Positions 15,981-16,335 of a stretch of 16,335 nucleotides of DNA are shown here, piece after piece. Source of the DNA: Nibrella saemangeumensis (GTDB lineage: Bacteria; Bacteroidota; Bacteroidia; Cytophagales; Spirosomataceae); NCBI RefSeq assembly GCF_039541915.1, contig NZ_BAABHD010000061.1, forward strand, positions 1 to 16,335. The letters run 5' to 3'. Under the pieces are notes generated by a model. It had not been told where the DNA came from and searched no databases. It worked only from the letters and a program-made list of their open reading frames with translations. The position numbers and the translations under genes are program-made. The first letter of the stretch is position 1. Every line of letters begins with the position of its first letter.

Positions 15981-16004
15981 GACGTGGTTGCTCGGGTGGA
16001 TACG
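15981..16004 (+). repeat. Second copy of the 24-bp direct repeat, likely a second IS66-type end
   Basis: It is identical to 15865-15888 at 23 of 24 positions and lies 116 bp further along in the same orientation. The 92 bp between the copies contain no gene I can support. Two same-facing ends suggest nested or successive insertions of related IS66 elements, or a duplication. Confidence 0.55.
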
Positions 16005-16041
16005 CTAAATTGCACTACATCCCCAATTTAACCAAAGAACC
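16005..16041. mobile_element. Orphan ISL3-like right end
   Basis: CCCCAATTTAACCAAAGAAC (16021-16040), plus a closing C at 16041, is identical to the right terminus of the MITE ending at 5535, and the preceding ATTGCAC is shared too. No matching left end is seen nearby, so this is a remnant of another element with the same termini. The following octamer TTTAAAGT could be one arm of its target duplication. Confidence 0.6.
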
Positions 16042-16050
16042 TTTAAAGTA

Positions 16051-16248
16051 AGAGCGTGTTGGGGAATTTTAGATTATTGAATATCAGTTGATTATCGAAA
16101 ATTGGGCTATTTCACTGAGCCTCAGGTTTGCGTAGAAGGTTATGGACTTAAACCAAAAATGCTACAGCTAAATCTAAGCCATTATGAATCCTCTACGAAA
16201 ACATTAAATTTCTGATTTTCAGTCTGTTAAAATTCCCCAACACGCCTT
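16051..16248. mobile_element. IS5-type MITE, 198 bp
   Basis: A non-coding element with 21-bp terminal inverted repeats, 19 of 21 identical. The left starts AGAGCGTGTTGGGGAATTTT and the right, reverse-complemented, starts AAGGCGTGTTGGGGAATTTT. TA dinucleotides flank it at 16049-16050 and 16249-16250. Its right end is identical over 18 bp to the left end of the IS5 element at 88-948, so that transposase could mobilise it in trans. The interior does not resemble the transposase gene, apart from small imperfect hairpins. Confidence 0.8.
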
Positions 16249-16335
16249 TAGTTTTGAGCGGTGGTAAAATTTCAAGAATTTCACTTGTGGTAATGCTACT
16301 CTCAGTCAGGCACTTTAGCAAACACGTAAGGACAA
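16231..16335. repeat. Right copy of the 105-bp perfect terminal inverted repeat
   Basis: The exact reverse complement of 1-105. Its inner 18 bases (16231-16248) are the right end of the MITE, then comes the TA target, and the outer 85 bases equal the outer flank of the left IS5 element. So two different elements sit at the same TA in two inverted copies of one sequence. Confidence 0.95.

Overview
The window reads like an accessory, mobile-element-rich stretch of a Bacteroidota genome, most likely a Cytophagales member of the Spirosoma type. The reasons are candidate promoters of the Bacteroidota form (TTTG, then TAnnTTTG), few Shine-Dalgarno sites, and the style of the IS21, IS5 and IS66 proteins and of the MqsR/Panacea pair. 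The lineage is an inference from protein style, not a database result.

Layout from left to right. (1) Positions 1-105 and 16231-16335 form a perfect 105-bp inverted repeat at the two extreme ends. An intact 861-bp IS5-family element (88-948) starts inside the left copy. A 198-bp MITE (16051-16248) with matching ends starts inside the right copy. (2) 1296-5013 is an AT-rich, minus-strand cluster: TcmP (three-Cys-motif partner), its DUF5131 three-Cys partner 2 nt behind it, and further downstream a zinc-ribbon/PLD-like putative nuclease. (3) 5383-5535 is a second MITE, ISL3-like, with a perfect 8-bp target duplication that contains the stop codon of the next gene. (4) 5541-7485 is a minus-strand three-gene operon: an MqsR-like toxin, an MqsA-HTH/Panacea (SocA-like) antitoxin overlapping it by 4 nt, and a RusA-like Holliday junction resolvase. 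A Bacteroidota-type promoter overlapped by an inverted repeat lies just upstream. (5) 7606-8186 holds gene remnants and a small open frame. (6) 8187-13277, plus strand, holds a large SNF2-type helicase with a C-terminal DUF3883 domain and then a DUF1156 adenine-specific DNA methyltransferase. This pair is typical of multi-gene anti-phage modification systems (class 1 DISARM DrmD/DrmMI or helicase-methylase-ATPase clusters). (7) The methyltransferase is cut off by a complete IS21-family element (about 13197-15754). There is no target duplication, and the far side is an IS66 tnpC tail, so the rest of the methyltransferase and whatever followed has been lost or separated. (8) 15758-16335 is mobile-element debris: IS66 right ends in tandem, an orphan ISL3-like end, and the IS5-type MITE.

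Together this is a decayed, layered defence island. It carries one toxin-antitoxin module that looks intact, one intact TcmP/DUF5131 pair with a possible nuclease partner, and one defence system (helicase plus methylase) broken by a transposon. The least characterised parts are the TcmP/DUF5131/PLD neighbourhood and the resolvase placed in the toxin-antitoxin operon.
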